From Candidatus Dadabacteria bacterium RIFCSPHIGHO2_12_FULL_53_21 (lineage in GTDB: Bacteria; Desulfobacterota_D; UBA1144; Nemesobacterales; UBA2774), in assembly GCA_001775255.1 (NCBI GenBank), contig MFCJ01000132.1:2015-16487 (forward strand): a DNA stretch of 14,473 bases, written 5' to 3'. Below, piece after piece: positions 13,149 to 14,473 of this stretch. Made by a program: the position numbers and the translations under genes. Under the pieces are notes generated by a model, which was given only the letters and a program-made list of their open reading frames with translations, was not told where the DNA came from and ran no database searches. Within the stretch, counting starts at the first letter, position 1. Each line of letters starts with the position of its first letter.

Positions 13149-13787
13149 ATGAATATTTTAAGAAATCCTCATGTATTGATAGCACTCTTATGTTTTTTAG
13201 CGGTTTCTCATGCTGCTGCGCAGCAGAAGACGGACCTCGCTCCCCTCGGTTTTGCTTTCGGCATTTCGGATGATGACGCCGAGGAAATAATCGAGACAAA
13301 CGGAAAGAGGGTTATGGATAACAAGGTCGACTCCAAGAAAATCCGGACCATCGTGATGCAGGGTATAATAGTCACCCTTCCGCTCGACCTGGAGGGCAGG
13401 GACGTCAGCACTGGACTCGAATTCTACGACAATAAGCTCCTTTCGTCTTCACTGATGCTGACTACGAAAGACCAGTTCGAGGAATCCCAGCTCCGGGATG
13501 AATTCATGAAATACCTGACGGACAAGTACGGCGAGCCTTCGAGCTCCGACAGCATGCTCTATTTCAAGACATGGACGTGGAACATGCCCGACGTGAAGCT
13601 CGTTTTCCATACGAATCAGAAGAAGAACGCTATCAAGGTGGAGTATACCTACGAGCCCGTCAACCAGGCCAAGGTCGAGGGCGAGCTCGACAAGCTCCGC
13701 GGTACCGAGGCGAAAGACCCCGCCCAGCAGATGTTCCTTGACGGGGATTACAGCAAGCCCAAATATTACGATGAGACGGGGCATTAA
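13149..13787 (+). CDS. Secreted protein of unknown function
   Basis: A 212-residue protein that I do not recognise. Residues 1-25 form a Sec signal (hydrophobic core LIALLCFLAVSHAAA, likely cut after AAA/AQ). The mature part starts LAPLGFAFGISDDDAEEIIETNG, a pattern seen in several small periplasmic proteins in which a short strand precedes a helix. Beta-strand-like stretches (IVMQGIIVTLPLDLEG, LYFKTWTWNMPDVKLVFHTN, AIKVEYTYEP) alternate with charged helices, suggesting a small alpha/beta domain around 30-175. The tail is polar and probably disordered. Only one Cys is present, in the signal peptide. GGGGGG about 5-10 bases before the ATG is a strong ribosome site. It is divergent from the LOG-like gene and convergent with the next gene. 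Confidence 0.75.
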   Translation: MNILRNPHVLIALLCFLAVSHAAAQQKTDLAPLGFAFGISDDDAEEIIETNGKRVMDNKVDSKKIRTIVMQGIIVTLPLDLEGRDVSTGLEFYDNKLLSSSLMLTTKDQFEESQLRDEFMKYLTDKYGEPSSSDSMLYFKTWTWNMPDVKLVFHTNQKKNAIKVEYTYEPVNQAKVEGELDKLRGTEAKDPAQQMFLDGDYSKPKYYDETGH

Positions 13788-13822
13788 ATTTTTCCGTGAA
13801 TAGCCGGAATATTCATGGAGGG

Positions 13823-13838
13823 CCGGATCAATATCCGG
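13823..13838 (-). other. Small hairpin spanning the stop codon of the HEWAH lipoprotein gene
   Basis: CCGGAT (13823-13828) and ATCCGG (13833-13838) form a perfect 6-bp stem with a CAAT loop; the TGA stop codon on the minus strand (13828-13830) lies at its loop. A second weak hairpin, TGAATA/TATTCA, lies at 13797-13815 in the same convergent gap. Together they may end or insulate the two facing transcripts. Neither has a U-tract, so the role is uncertain. Confidence 0.3.
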
Positions 13839-14325
13839 TGCATTCCCTGACTTCGTTCAAATTCTTATGGTCGTTCCTCAATATGCCGTAGACGTGCGCC
13901 CATTCGTGCTTCAGCACGGGAAGTATCCCTTTTCTGTTAAAAGCCTTATAGCTTACTATTATCAATCCGTAATCCGAGTCGTACTCCCCGTTGCATCTGC
14001 CGTGATGGTATTCGCATCTGAAAGTGCCGTCTACGACGGCGATCGTATAACGCCTCGCCTCCTCACCGCGGTCGGTAATATTAAGGCAGTCGCTGAATTC
14101 GGTGAATTGATAGTCCACGTTCTCCAGTATTTCGTCCTTATTCCCGGGCACGTTTACTTCCATCCCGACCCTGAACCCGTATTCCGGGGTCGTTTCCGGG
14201 GGGAGTTTCTTTAGCTCGTCCTTGCTGAGCTCTTCGGGGTTCATGACCTGAGCGAAGCGCCCCACATTGGCGCAGGAAGCGGCCGTGAGGAGAAGCAGTA
14301 TAAGAGCGGGTATCCGGTATCTCAT
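13828..14325 (-). CDS. Putative lipoprotein with HEWAH (HExxH) zinc-site motif
   Basis: A 165-residue protein from the ATG at 14325; an ATG 24 bases further up would add 8 residues before the signal peptide, and neither has a strong ribosome site. MRYRIPALILLLLTAASC is a lipoprotein signal, though AAS-C is a less common lipobox. The mature part includes a Lys/Glu-rich stretch (PEELSKDELKKLPPE), then a beta-rich middle with several Cys. Near the C-terminus LPVLKHEWAHVYGILRNDHKN carries HEWAH, the HExxH core of zincin metallopeptidases, followed by a further His and Glu (NLNEVRECTGY). It resembles small putative zinc proteases, but no known family is certain and the domain is short. It probably acts in the periplasm or on the outer membrane. 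Confidence 0.72.
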   Translation of the reverse strand: MRYRIPALILLLLTAASCANVGRFAQVMNPEELSKDELKKLPPETTPEYGFRVGMEVNVPGNKDEILENVDYQFTEFSDCLNITDRGEEARRYTIAVVDGTFRCEYHHGRCNGEYDSDYGLIIVSYKAFNRKGILPVLKHEWAHVYGILRNDHKNLNEVRECTGY

Positions 14326-14380
14326 GTCCGAATAGATACTATAACCCATGATAAATAAGGATCAGGGAGCATGAGCGCGC

Positions 14381-14403
14381 ATGTCATTTGCTTAATGTGA
14401 CAT
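14381..14403. promoter_or_regulatory. Inverted repeat ATGTCA-N11-TGACAT, possible operator
   Basis: ATGTCA (14381-14386) and TGACAT (14398-14403) are exact inverted copies 11 bases apart, about 17 bases centre to centre. The repeat lies upstream of both the minus-strand HEWAH lipoprotein gene and the possible + strand gene at the right edge. A dimeric regulator could bind here, but no regulator is in view. Confidence 0.3.
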
Positions 14404-14457
14404 ATTTGCGTCTTATGTTTGGTGTAATATAGAATCTGTAGTTTTCACGGGAAGGTC

Positions 14458-14473
14458 ATGTCCGCTTCTACCG
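14458..14473 (+). CDS. Possible start of a + strand gene cut by the window edge
   Basis: ATGTCCGCTTCTACCG at the right edge would encode Met-Ser-Ala-Ser-Thr. GGGAAGG lies just before it, but only 2-3 bases away, which is close for a ribosome site. The preceding 60 bases are AT-rich with -10-like words (TAATAT, TATAGAAT), so a promoter is possible. Too little sequence is present to say more. Confidence 0.25.

Overview
The window reads as ordinary chromosomal DNA of a Gram-negative bacterium. Evidence for an outer membrane and periplasm includes four apparent lipoprotein signals, a periplasmic c-type cytochrome and a C-terminal IPTL-type sorting tail. Coding density is high, GC content looks close to one half, and ATA and AGG codons are common. 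The SRP RNA-dnaX-ybaB-recR order is widespread in bacteria and does not fix the lineage. A deltaproteobacterial/Desulfobacterota-like or candidate-phylum relative is my guess only.

Layout. (1) Bases 1-536 hold the 3' end of a + strand surface protein with an IPTM-SEYG tail, followed by a terminator-like hairpin. (2) Bases 619-4932 are a minus-strand block. Read in transcription order it is SRP RNA (ffs), dnaX, ybaB/ebfC and recR, then an AT-rich gap, a MaoC-like hotdog protein and a membrane-anchored SGNH hydrolase. (3) Bases 5069-5997, also minus, carry a cytochrome c, a tiny lipoprotein and tRNA-Ser(GGA), separated by stem-loops. (4) Bases 6079-8227 are + strand: an enoyl-CoA hydratase/isomerase, a Nudix hydrolase of the ADP-ribose pyrophosphatase type, and an exported proline-rich protein ending in a DUF4124-like segment. 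(5) Bases 8242-12968 are a tight minus-strand run. In transcription order it is a LOG-like nucleotide-binding protein, a LysM-M23 lipoprotein, apt, a lipid/diacylglycerol kinase, aroB, trmB and a small membrane protein. (6) Bases 13149-14325 hold a convergent pair: an unrecognised secreted protein (+) and a lipoprotein with an HEWAH motif (-). The last bases may open another + strand gene.

How the genes fit together. ffs-dnaX-ybaB-recR joins protein targeting, clamp loading, nucleoid organisation and recombination repair in one probable transcript; the SRP RNA ends only 14 bases before the dnaX start codon. The apt-kinase-aroB-trmB run is a housekeeping operon (purine salvage, lipid phosphorylation, shikimate pathway, tRNA modification) with a 4-base stop/start overlap between apt and the kinase. 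The upstream LOG/M23 pair overlaps by 98 bases if the chosen start is right, so the whole lipoprotein signal peptide is dual-coding.

I found no CRISPR array, insertion sequence, prophage, toxin-antitoxin pair or defence island. The points most worth a second look are the SRP RNA inside the dnaX leader, the dual-coded signal peptide, an enoyl-CoA hydratase-family protein lacking one of the two catalytic glutamates, and several unfamiliar envelope proteins.
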